Positions 29,437 through 40,092 of a stretch of 64,000 nucleotides of DNA are shown here, one piece after another; within the stretch, counting starts at the first letter, position 1; every line of letters starts with the position of its first letter. The stretch is from Ectocarpus siliculosus (taxonomy: Eukaryota > Sar > Phaeophyceae > Ectocarpales > Ectocarpaceae): the NCBI GenBank assembly GCA_000310025.1, contig FN649728.1, positions 3,284,804-3,348,803 on the forward strand. Reading direction: 5' to 3'. The notes under the pieces are model-generated. The model saw only the letters and a program-made list of their open reading frames with translations, did no database searches and was not told the origin of the DNA. The position numbers and the translations under genes were made by a program.

Positions 29437-31854
29437 GCTGTAGTCTACTCGACAATGCAAACTCGCAATAGGGGATTGAAGCTGTAGGAGGCAAAGTACA
29501 TCTTCATGCATTTCAAACGTATACAGACCAACATGTAACGACTCGGTCACCTCACTCTCTCTCTTTGACCAGAAATTCCATGTCACAGTTGTATTGCACA
29601 ACACGAACGGTCTGCCTCGACCTGCCGCACACCATGAGTGCAATCGACGCATACCCCGTGTGAAAACTCCGATACATTGTGTTATACGCAACGTAACATC
29701 GCCGCTGCAGAACGCATTCACACGCAGACCACCTACGCATCGTACGCATACGTATCGCAACACCCTTCACGATGAAACCGCGAGGCACCTCCGGCGCCGT
29801 GAGTGCCTCGGAACCACTCGGGGCACTCGGTGTCGGTGACCAGCCGGTTTTCTTGCCACTTACCGAAGAGACTTCAACACACACCCTTCGACTGCTGCTG
29901 TCGTATGATCTCGATCGGGTGTTTATTTAGAAGCATTTGATTGTGTATTTATTACTACATCCATTGGACTTCGGTCCTCGGGGTGATCAGGAAGGCCGAC
30001 ACCGAACAATAATTTCATCTTCTCAAGCCCTGTAATCTAATTTGTAGGGTGGTTGTGAGTCACAAACATCAAGAGGCGGAACATGTAACGCTTGACAAGT
30101 TTGCTGACGATCGCAACGCCTCGCGGGTGCCGAAACCCATCCAGCAGGAACGAATTCTTTGTTTCTTTTCCTGATTGTGTCGAGGCTCGGAATTGCGAAG
30201 CTAGTCATCATTACAATAGGGCACGATGTACCCCGGGGCAGCAACCACAGACGGCGCTCGCCTGGAACGATTTAATTGAAGTGAAGTAAGAACTATCTTC
30301 GGTCGGAACTTGAAAATTGAAGATTGTGAACCCGAATGGTCCGCGGGAGGGGAAGAAATTTAACATCGCGGTCGAACGAGAGTTTTGTCCGGATGCATGC
30401 GTATGTTTTTTTTCGTTGACTTACCGATTCAGGTTTTTTTCGTTGACTTACCGATTCGGGGATTTTTTTCTTGTCCCCTTTCGTGGATCTTTCTATTTGC
30501 TCCCAATATTGGGGACAAAGGGTTAATAATCTACGTGTAGAACCGTTAACAAAGCCGAACTGTCTGTCACTTGCGAATGGCGATATTCTGGTTGTGTGTA
30601 TCGATATTTCCGCTACGATAAATCGATCAAACTCCACAGAACAACCCCCGAACGGAGCTTGGCTCTGTAGAATACGACAACTGTTCTTTTTTTGTGTTTG
30701 TGTACGATACCGCTGTGTGAGCTTTGAAGCGCTAGACGAGGTAGAGATGATGCAACACTTGCTCTATTTGCTTTTTCGAAATCATATTTTCCACATACAT
30801 GTTTTTGCTCGAACAGTTGGTTGTACGAAGCCGGGTTCAGAGATCTGTTTTGCGGTAATTATGAGTCTTTCTGTGTGTGTTTATATTATTCCTTAATTAT
30901 GACGGGACATGAAGGGAAATTGTCCCACTTTTTTTAAAGAAATTTTGGCGTCCGACCGCACCTCCAGCGGGGCCCCCTCGCCAGCTCGAGGGGAGCGCTT
31001 GACTCGCACAGCGAGCTTCTGCGCCTTCGCGTGTAAGCTCGCCCCTGACGCCTCTCGGTCGTTATCATATCGAGACCATTGAGTCGATATCCAATACTAC
31101 TACTACTGTAGCTGCTGTAGAGATCAGCAAGAGCAGCTGCTTGCAGCAGAGCTTTCTGTGTTTTTAGAAACACATTCAAGATCCGAAATTCTGGTGGATC
31201 AACAATAGCAGAATATTTATCCAGCACGCCTCAAAATAGAGACTGCGACGTGTTCCTGTGAAGGCCGACTTTTTTGTAACACAGAATATTGCAGATAGCG
31301 CCCGCACTTAACAACCTCTAGTGTTGGACAAGGCTGGGGCTCTCGTGCCTACCTTCGTATGTCCGTACTGATCCAACACTCGACGCGGTCGATTCCCGTG
31401 GTCACAGGTTAACTTACTCTAAAAAGGTACACTCAAATAAACTGGCCCCGAGGGGTCCGCAAGTCAATAAAAATCAACGACAGATATTCTGGAATCCTCC
31501 ATTCCCTCTGCGCGCTATGCGAGGTATCAACTGAGACCAGGCGTCACTATCATGGGCCGGAGACGGTGGTGACATCTCGAACGGGTAGTCTTTTTGTGAA
31601 CATAAACTACTGTGTAGGGTTTCTATCAATATCAACGCTTTTGTGACCGTCTGACGGCGAAAAGCTTGGAGTTGCCATCACTTTCAACGGCTGGTTGCTC
31701 TCCGTACTGCGGTGGGTCGGTGGTGGGGCTAGCTGCTCGTCGATTCCAGATAAAGGAAGAACGTGTTGCTGCGCGATACGTTGCATCAGAGGTTGACGTC
31801 TGCGACTGCAACTGAGTATGGTCTTGTTCGGTATTGTTTTTCGTTCGACAACAG
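29437..31854. other. no complete gene; upstream flank of the duplicated region
   Basis: The first few hundred bases should include the part of the RT-like gene displaced by the Ty3 insertion (minus strand), but no RT motif is visible there. A 27-bp tandem pair with CGTTGACTTACCGATTC lies at about 30407-30460. The minus-strand frame 30934-31227 looks weakly protein-like but is unrecognised. A plus-strand stretch at about 31660-31740 (LGVAITFNGWLLSVLRWVGG) could be an upstream membrane exon of the next gene. Confidence 0.4.
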
Positions 31855-34800
31855 GCAAGCCTGGTGCTGTTTCTCCTTGGGAAGACAAGGGTCACAAATG
31901 GCAACCGAGTCCTCGCCAAATGGGAAGCATGCATCACATGGTTGTCGCGCTTCTACGGATGGGTAGTACTGTGAGTATTCTCATTTGACGTACGGATATT
32001 TGAACAGTTTTTGACGTTGACGAAAACGTAGCAGGTTGACGACCAACGGAGTACGTTGATGACAACGGATTAATCGCGTACGTGTTTCAAGCTGCCTTGA
32101 CCTGACATTTTTCGAGACTAGTCGGGACACAATATCGGACTAGTGTCCATCAATGGATTGGACGTGCTGATACTGTGGCCTTCTCGAAAGAGTGCGTGCC
32201 CGGCGTACCTTCTAGCAGGTTGGCAGTAAAATATTAATACGGATGAAGGCCTGCGGCTCACGTCGCAACGGAACCGACTCCCCCTATGCTCTTGCTTTGT
32301 GCAGGACTACGGGTGCATTCATTTTGGCATCCCAAGTTTCTAGCGTGCCGAGCCCAGAGGTAAGCACGCGTCAAGTCGTCGATTGCCGCAGTACACACCT
32401 CGCAATCCCGCTTCGGGCCGACTCAAAACTCTTTGTCCTTCTTACACCTCTTTTTTTGGGAGCATAGAGTAGCGAGAAAAGTTTATCTCATGTACGCTCT
32501 TTATTGGCGCAAAAAGTTTAACCTGGAAATTTTTGCGTTCGAAAAAGATCGCGCGATCTGGAGTAAGAGTATTCAAACTTTTCTCGCCACAAACGTGTCG
32601 AGCAAACGTTTTTGCGGCGAGACTTCCATCAATCCGCGTCAAGCGCCTGCCCCATCCCACACACGCAGACCCTCTCCCGCCACACACGCGCGCACGATCC
32701 ACGCGATAGATGAACGGCCAAGCCACAATCCTTGAACGACGAGTTGAGATTGCCGGCGATGGCCGCAGCTGTGTAGAATACGTTCTGCGTCAACAATTTG
32801 TATTGGATGTGAGCATGCTTGAGATCTTCCTGGCTTTGATTGGAAGGCGCAAAACCCGGTTTTGTGCTGCCAAATCATTTTCCAAGCTTTTGTTGCACGC
32901 TCTGGCCGGTTTTGCGGTGTGGTCTGAAGCGGCGTACCTGCGTCTCGCCGTTGCTATATAAACAAAAAGGGACCACGCTTCCGCATTCCACCAGTCCCTT
33001 GAGGAAAACTCCATTCGCCCCTATCAGCGTGTAATATAAATGTTTTTTGCAAAAGTTGCTGACCATAAAGGTTGATATTTTCTCGCAACTTTATGCTCCC
33101 ACAAGAAAGCGGTATTACGGCTTGAATAATGCTCCCACGTTCTTTTCCAGGGGAATTTCTGCTTGGCTCTAGATCTACAAGAGAACGAGGACGTGACGTT
33201 TTCGGACACGCTCGGATTCGTGTTTAACAACGGGATACTAGTCATCCAGGTGAGAACTGACAGGTCGACGACGTAGTCGCCTTGGGTGGAACAAGACCTG
33301 CTTACATGGTAGGTCTTGAACGGATTGTTGTCGGGGAAAGGCTGGCGCGACCGCCAAGAACGACTGCATTTCACTGGGGATGACGAAACGGGGCAGGGGG
33401 GTCGGGCCCAGGAATGGGTATTCACAGAGCTGCATTGCTTCATCTCTGCCGTAGGCCCACGTGCTTTGATGGATTCCGGCGTTATAGTGGGGCACAGGCT
33501 CCTACTGGCCTGTCGATGACTGACCGCACCAAATCGTTTCGATTGGTATTGCCTCGTTCCGCCGCACGTTCGTCGCGTTAGTTCGTGCTACTGCTGGCGA
33601 TGTTCGTGAAGCCGCTGATGATCCCCCAAGGCCATATACAGTCAGGCGGGGCGGTGTACCGTCGGCTGGTGATGCGAAACGTTGCATGTACGATCGGCAT
33701 CACCTTCACCTACGCCGTCACAACCGTAATTGTGGTATTGGGCTTTCTCACCACTGCTCCCGGGAGCATCAAGGTGTGGAAGAGCGGGGCGGGTGTCGTA
33801 CAGTACCATGTGCGGGCCAAGCTACGTACAGCGCGTGATATCGCGAATACACAGGCCCGCCTTTGCTATTAGCACTGTTGTGACGTTGCGCCCCCATCAC
33901 CCCGCGTAGAGCAAACCGCGTCGTAGTACGAGACCTAACCATACCGGACATACAACCCTGGGACAAGAAACAACGTCGGGAACGTATGTTTAGATTGCTT
34001 CGAAGTCATGTGAAGTACACGTCGGAAATCATGCTGCCCTCTTGCTACATATGGGTGAGCAGAGCGCTGCAACACATACAGTACCGTGGGTTCTTGATGT
34101 GAAGACCCGGTCGCTCGTGGCAATTGTTACTCACGGACATTGAGGCCATTTGTTGTCCAGCAATGTGGCTCTGTGGAGGTTCGTTAGCACGGGATGTTTG
34201 AACGCACCCTCAGCTCGACATCCGGTTAGCACTCGGGAACATAGCTATAGCACAAATGCCGAGTCGGCGCGAATATGAAGCGTGGGCTCTCTAGCTGGGA
34301 TTTGAGAGTAAGAACCGGTGTTTCGTACGTCGTAGGTTGGTCAGCTGTTGATTGGACAAGCAGAAAGAAGCACGCATTGTCTGTTAGACAAGTTGACTTT
34401 CACGAATTAGTGGTGCGTCGAACCAATCCCTACAGAAGGTCCATTGCCGGCATGGATGGTCATCGGCTTGCCTCTGGGTGTACCCGGAGCCCTGCCCAAC
34501 GCTTATTATATCTCCCAGAGCCCCAACACCCAGGGTTTGTTACAGCTCTTGTCTGTGGAGGCGGTCCAAGGCAGTGATGGTGCATACCAGCGGGTTGTTC
34601 TCGGTTGTGCGTGTGATAACCAACATGGATCTGACATACGTTTTCTATTTTGTGGTTCCGTCGACATCAACCCTACGGCAGGCGGCTCAACTCGCCGACC
34701 TCCTGCCAACGGCAAATATTTTCGTGACCCTCTGCGTGACTGAGGTGCGTTAGGAAACGCAGAAGATGGGTTCGTTTCTGGACTCGTGATTTCGGTTTTT

Positions 34801-35185
34801 CATTGCATGCGTTATCGTTCACGTCGGATGACATGAAAGCTTCTTGAGCACATCGCCACATGTAGGTGCAACCCCACCTAGTCGAAGTCGGTGGAGTGAA
34901 AGTGATTGCCCGTGGTTGAAGTCGGAAATACGTCCGCCCGAAAACCTTGCGCGCCCTAGACTTCCCATGTGTCGTCTTCAGCGGGCAAGCTAAAGAACCA
35001 CCCACCAGCCCGCCCGCAGGGTGTCCAACGTGCGATGGCAAATCTGTCGTGCGTGCGTGTCTCCTCCCCTTTTCTTGTTTCCTCCCCAACAGATGTCCTT
35101 GCCTCTTGGATTCTCCAGCTGCGTGAAGTCCATCAAGGCCGAGACAAGCTCGGTGGTGGACAGTGAGAGACACCCGACGGTGTGA
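31855..35185 (+). CDS. multi-pass membrane protein, paralogue 1 (multi-exon, 5' end uncertain)
   Basis: The exons inferred from GT-AG sites and comparison with 43191-47319 are 31855-31970 (116 nt), 32305-32359 (55), 33151-33249 (99), 33582-33773 (192), 34625-34744 (120, aligned) and 35093-35185 with the stop. Phases agree from exon to exon. Products include hydrophobic helices ASLVLFLLGKTRVTNG, GFVFNNGILVIQ, FVLLLAMFVKPLM, NVACTIGITFTYAVTTVIVV and LPTANIFVTLCVTE. It looks like a polytopic plasma- or endomembrane protein, at least five to six helices, of unknown family; GPCR-like topology is possible but unproven. The acceptor before 34625 lacks AG in the expected place, so this copy may be decaying. 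First exons are not identified. Confidence 0.6.
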
Positions 35186-35559
35186 AGGGAGATCAACCCA
35201 TGCCGATGGCCCAGTCAGGGGACAATGGTACGGGGCTTGGCAGCGGCGAGTCACAGGAAGCAGGCGAGTCTGCTGGTTTTCCCATCGAGATAACGTGATG
35301 GGAAAGCCCGACCGTAACTGAAGATATAGCGCAACGGCCCAGTTACTGGAGAGGGACATAGTGGCTCAAACCGGAGGGAGGAGCGAGGACCCCAACGCGC
35401 GCCGGAGATTGTGCCGATGCTTCTAGGGACCATCGGGTGTGCAGGTTGGAGTACAGAGGTTGTTTGTGACGGCTTTCCGAAATAAGCGCTGCAGCGAGCC
35501 GCCGGTGCTGGCACCTGGGACGGTGAGCACATGTCCGCTTCCTAGACCATGGATATTTT
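35186..35559. other. no gene recognised
   Basis: 3' flank of paralogue 1. Only short unconserved frames; no repeat seen. Confidence 0.5.
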
Positions 35560-36430
35560 GGAGCGCAATATAAGAAGCTCGACGATTGCCTCCTGCGCGC
35601 AGAGGGGAGGTTTCCTAGACGATCCCCTCTCGCGTACTTTGATGCTTGGCTTTGAACGTGGACTTTGCCCGTGAGGGTTGTTGTCCGCGTGGTTCGAAAA
35701 TATTGGTAATAAATTTGTAGTATCTGCTGGTACTTGTGGACTATATGTGGTGGGGTTCCCTGGGCTATTCCCTCTCGCGTACTTTGATGTTGGGTTTAAA
35801 CCGATAAAGGGTGTTATGCGTGTGATTCTGGACGTTGGGTAATATAATTTGTAGTAAATATCTGCTGGTGCTTGTATATAGTGGGAGCAGGGGGGGTTTC
35901 CCTGGGCGATCCCTTCTCTCGTACTTTATCCTTGGTTTTGATGTTGGGCTTAATCCCTTTAAGGTTGCTATGCATGCGTGTGATTTTGGATGTTGAGTAG
36001 TACAATAAATAGTTTTGAGTCTTGGTATATGTCTTGATGTTGAGTAGTACAATAAATAGTTTTGAGTCTTGGTATATGTCGCGGTGGTGAACGCAGAGGG
36101 AAGGCTCCCTTGGCGATGCCCTCTCGCGTACATCGATGCTTGGCTTTGAACTTGGACTTAAACCCGTGAGGATTGTTGTGTTCGTGCTTCTGGACCTTAG
36201 GTAATATTTTTATAAACATGTACCGGGTATGCTAGAATATGTAGCGGTGGTAAACGCAGAGGGGAGGTTCCCTGGGCGATCCCCTCTCGCGTACTTTGAT
36301 GCTTGGCTTTCATGTTGGACTTAAACCCGTGAGGTTTGAGGGTTGTTGGGTGCGTGGTTCTCGACGTTGGGTATTATTATCATCAGCATTCTATTCTATA
36401 TTTGATTATGTAGTGGTAGAGAACGTCCTA
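35560..36430. repeat. satellite-like tandem array, five diverged units of about 140-207 bp
   Basis: The core CCTCTCGCGTACTTTGATG recurs at about 35625, 35771, 35912, 36119 and 36282 with variations (spacings 146, 141, 207 and 163). Units share GATGCTTGGCTTTGAACTTG and AAACCCGTGAGG. The long third unit contains an internal 47-bp direct duplication (35989-36035 and 36036-36082). No protein frame is shared among the units. Confidence 0.9.
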
Positions 36431-37092
36431 CCCCGGGCTATGTAGGTGAATGTTTTTGGAATTGGGGAGCTCGTTTTTGGAAGGAAGGGGAACATCTATT
36501 ATGGCGGCAGAAGAGTGGCAATTTGGTATTCCTCGGTTGAAACCTCTTTGGCAACGTGTCTAGTTATAATGTCGTGTACGCCAAGACTATTTCGAAAAGG
36601 GGCAAATGACTTGGGACACATTAAGGAAATGAAGTAGTGTGATCCCCCCCCCCGGGACTTATTCCCAGGAGACCGCGTCCCGGAGGGGAATCTTGCCTGC
36701 ACATATTATTCCGTGTATCAGATTTTGTTATTTTCAAGCATGGATTTACTCTGAAACGGTTTTCTTAAGGCTGACACATTTTCGGCAATAAGCGGTATTG
36801 CATTTTTTGCGGTAGCGGCTTTGACGGAGGCGGTATAACAAGAAAAGGCAAAAACAGCGGTAGACTATCCAGTACCGCCCACCATGCATGGTGGTATTTT
36901 CAGGGCGGTAAATTTGCCGAGTAAACCCTTAGTATGTTTCTGTGCTTGGGCATTTCTTTCTCTAGCGGCAGTGAATCTTTTTCTCGAGCTTGCTTCTCAG
37001 GGCGCGCAGGAGGCTCGTCCGTACACTACCGAGCATGCCCAGAGCTCGACAGCGCCCATGGCGCGTGTGTTCGACGCGCAAAGTCGGGGAGA
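36431..37092. other. no gene recognised
   Basis: Includes a C9 run near 36644. The open frame at 36934 continues into the exon-like segment at 37093. Nothing else is supported. Confidence 0.4.
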
Positions 37093-37335
37093 ATGGCTCC
37101 ATTTCGCGGGGACGCGTTCCACGACGACCACAATAACAATGATGAGGACCAGACTTTTTTTGCAAGGTCTCTGTTTGTGGCACTGCCGCCCTCAGCGGTC
37201 TGTGGTGTTGAGACTGGGTACTATGTTATCCCAGCAACAGGAGATGAAGAAAATGACCATGTATTATCTATCCGACACGCGAGCCCTCAGGCAAGCTGGT
37301 CACACTACCTACGACATGGAGTGCTCGCCCGTCAG
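37093..37335 (+). CDS. hypothetical protein, exon-like segment
   Basis: An 81-codon open segment starting at an ATG (MAPFRGDAFHDDHNNNDEDQ) and ending before a good donor, CAG|GTGAGT, at 37335/37336. The middle reads TFFARSLFVALPPSAVCGVE and TGYYVIPATGDEENDHVLSI, an acidic, protein-like composition unlike the surrounding frames. The frame is also open upstream to 36934. Near-repeats of CAGGCAAGCTGGT at about 37290, 37360 and just after overlap its 3' half. I recognise no domain. A second exon may be 37507-37700, but the phases do not join directly, so an intermediate exon is missing or the model is wrong. Confidence 0.4.
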
Positions 37336-37506
37336 GTGAGTGGTATCCTACACGCGAGCCCCTCAGGCAAGCTGGTATCCAACGCGCAAGCCCCAGGTAA
37401 GTGCCGGGAGCACACCGCCGTGTGCTCACCCGGAGGCTCCGCACATGGACATCAACCGCATACATATCCATCACACCCATGCTTCCCATATGCGTATCCC
37501 CTACAG

Positions 37507-37700
37507 AGGATGCACGGTTCGGACTCATATCCAAGTATGTACCACAAACAGTCTCCCTTCGGGTCGTGGGTGTCAAGTTTCCGGAGGGTCACGACCAATG
37601 GAGTATCCAGCCTGTTTTATCCCACTCACCGCTGTATACGATGGTAGTACAGACTTCAACGCACCCCTTCGTATGGGGTTGGCTAAAATGTACTTACTGA
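37507..37700 (+). CDS. hypothetical protein, terminal exon-like segment
   Basis: Follows an acceptor (CCCCTACAG) and reads DARFGLISKYVPQTVSLRVV, GVKFPEGHDQWSIQPVLSHS and PLYTMVVQTSTHPFVWGWLK to a stop at 37700. The composition is globular and protein-like, and the alternative frames are poorer. No family is recognised. Probably the last exon of the same plus-strand gene as 37093-37335. Confidence 0.4.
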
Positions 37701-37818
37701 AGTATATGTCTGGAACGGGCAGTTTCTCACTGTGCTTTGCTGTGCTGCATTATTTTCTACAACCCCGTATGTATACATTATTGTGTGCATCATATATATA
37801 TACTAGGGTGAAGCATCA

Positions 37819-37847
37819 GCCCCCCCGCCCCCAGTGGGCGGGGGGGC
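37819..37847. other. perfect 12-bp all-G/C hairpin
   Basis: GCCCCCCCGCCC and GGGCGGGGGGGC flank a 5-base loop CCAGT. It lies about 120 bases after the stop at 37700. As RNA it would be extremely stable; it may mark a transcript 3' end, or be a chance G/C tract. Confidence 0.6.
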
Positions 37848-39120
37848 GTAAGGTGATAGAGGTGAAGTAGAACGGGAATAAAGCATCCAGAAAGTGAGGG
37901 GTGATCGGAAGGGATTGAAAAATATTGGAAGGCTCCCGTTTGGGAGCTAGGTGGGTTGCCTCCTCTCGGGCGCGACGTAAGAGGCCGGACACGCGCCACA
38001 AGGACTTGGCGGTCTTCGGGCGTGGGTGGTAAGGTACGAGCGGGACTCCTAGAACACGTGCCCCTGAGAATTAATCGATAATCCCAGTTGGCGATGGGGG
38101 TAAGGTAACCAAAAAATGATGTCATAGACACATGTACATGTTGTGCGTGGAATGGCAAGCTGCATTTAGTACTGTAAGTGGAAGGGAAACTCGGTTTCGG
38201 GAAAAAAACTCTCGTGGCAAGCGAAGACAACCTCGGACGGCGGGACGACACCACCACTACTATGAACGACGATCCGGGGCCCCGAAAAATACCGCCATTG
38301 CTCCGGAAGTCATCCAGATACAAAATGATACAAGAGGTTCTCTTCGTGTGTTGAGTGGGTAATCTATAGCGTCGGCGTGAGAACACACCGTGGTATTGTT
38401 TATTTACCCTGTCGCATCGATTTATTTGATTAAGTTTGTTCGTCTCCATGTACACGTATGTAGCACAGCAACAGCAGACAAAAAAGTATGTCGGATGGTG
38501 GGTTGTGCACACGGAACGGGAGGACCAAATTTCCCAGAACAATAATGCAAGGGGAACCTCTGCATCACGCAACCTGACCCCCACCAACGTTGGGGGAACA
38601 CTGCACTAGGGAACCTTAACCTGAAATTGGCAGGGGATAGGGATACGATTTTTTCGCATTCAACAGCCACTCGCTGCATTATTAGGGAGCCTCTGCATTA
38701 TTGTAGGGAACCTAAAATTGGCAGGGAACCCCACCCAAATGGGGATGGATACGATTTCGTATACAACAGCATTATTAAGGAACCTCACCCCAGAGTTGGC
38801 AGCGGGAGCGCTCGTTCATTTCATTTAGCGTATAACAACCGCATACAATATTTATTTGGGCGCCTGGGAACCGCGAAACATCGCGTTGGCAATGGAAACA
38901 TTAGTACCCGAGTGCCCTGTGCTGCACATGATGAATTACAGTCAAAATCCCAAACCAGCGGAACTGGCGTCCGCGAGTTTCTTCATTGGTATCGCAGCTT
39001 GCCCCGGGCAACCGTGCTGGTCCTCTACGATGTTTTTGTTGTGTTTTGAGGTGGGATGTCGTGTACACCGGGCACTAATTTATGTAGGTTGCAAACGCTG
39101 AAACTCAGGTGAACTTGTAA
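37848..39120. other. no firm gene; degenerate short repeats at 38530-38810
   Basis: The pieces GGGAACCT, AAATTGGCAGGG, GGATACGATTT and CTGCATTATT recur two or three times in shuffled order between about 38530 and 38810. A 265-codon minus-strand frame (37790-38587) is present, but its composition looks random and it was not accepted as a gene. Confidence 0.45.
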
Positions 39121-39125
39121 TAGTC

Positions 39126-39210
39126 CATGCTGCCCAACCAGGTCGGTCCGACGAGAGTTATTCCGCTCTCGCGACCGCGTAACTCTCCTATAATCCAGTT
39201 CAGGACTACC
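39126..39210 (-). CDS. conserved minus-strand peptide segment, copy A
   Basis: It reads LNWIIGELRGRESGITLVGP then TWLGSM. The second block (49959-50043) keeps LNWMIGEVRGREIGVFLVGP TWLGSS in the same frame, with many codon changes but few damaging ones, so this looks like exon sequence. The minus-strand frame is open from 39458 to 39105. Family unknown. Confidence 0.4.
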
Positions 39211-39841
39211 TTCATACCTTCCCTACGAGGCATGAGCTCGTCGTATCTCCGTGGTGTTCTTTGCGTGGTCTTAGCCCGGCCCGCCTCAGCGAGGGCAGGC
39301 CACACATTTATTTGTTGGCAACGCTGAAATAAGACCCCGCGGTCATGGTAACACAAGCACACACCTTCCAGCGCGGCAGCACCGACGTGGAAATACGCTC
39401 TCTCTGACCAAACCATGAAATAACAACGTTTGAGATGCAAGACTCCAGCAGCAGACAACAGTCACGCGTTGAATCGAGGGATTGAGGAGAAGAACCAAAA
39501 AAGGGGAGACTAGAGACTAGTATCGAAGTTGACACCAGATACCACCTCCCCGCCGATTTCCAAAGATCGACTACAACACTCTACAAAGCAGAGACAGAAG
39601 AGGTGATGAAACAGGCGACGTTCCAACCGCCTCTCCAATATCTTTCCGAAAACAGGTCGCATGACTTTGGCGTTTACTTCGTCTTGGCGCTTTGAAAATC
39701 GTTCCGGGGGTACAGTACAAAATGCGGCGCGAATTTCGTTGCCGAAGGTGACGGTTACAGCAGCTGCTGTATACATTTTTGTATCAATGCAAATATTTTC
39801 ATATTATCCACCCGGGCGACGAAAGTTGCACCCTGCGGTAG

Positions 39842-40092
39842 GTGGAATCCGGCTTTCATATAGTGGCCGATGGTGGAAAGGAACGTTGGTGATGGCGGGT
39901 ATAGTTTTTGTGCTGGGGTTGGCCCTCACCACTGCACGTGCTGCTTTGGTGGCCGACGCGGTGTCGACTTCTTCGCGACTGGCTCGAGCTTCCCAGGCGA
40001 TCGCAGGACGAGGAGCCCAGTCGCCATCGCAGGCCTTGTCAGTAACCTCACCACGACAGCAACCAGCACCCACTGGCGTGGGCGGTTCGAGA
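39842..40092 (+). CDS. conserved exon-like segment with one membrane helix, copy A
   Basis: Bounded by an acceptor (GCGGTAG) and a donor (GTAAGG). It reads GIRLSYSGRWWKGTLVMAGI and VFVLGLALTTARAALVADAV, then a Ser/Ala/Gln-rich stretch (SRLARASQAIAGRGAQSPSQ). The copy at 52080-52333 has the same bounds and a 3-base length difference. Several differences are synonymous in this frame (for example TCG/TCA, CGA/CGG, GCA/GCG), which supports coding. The helix may be a signal anchor. No domain is known to me. Confidence 0.5.

Noticed and set aside
37790-38587. 265-codon minus-strand open frame
   Set aside because: Residue composition looks random, there is no motif or duplicate in the second unit, and part of it reads through the G/C hairpin.
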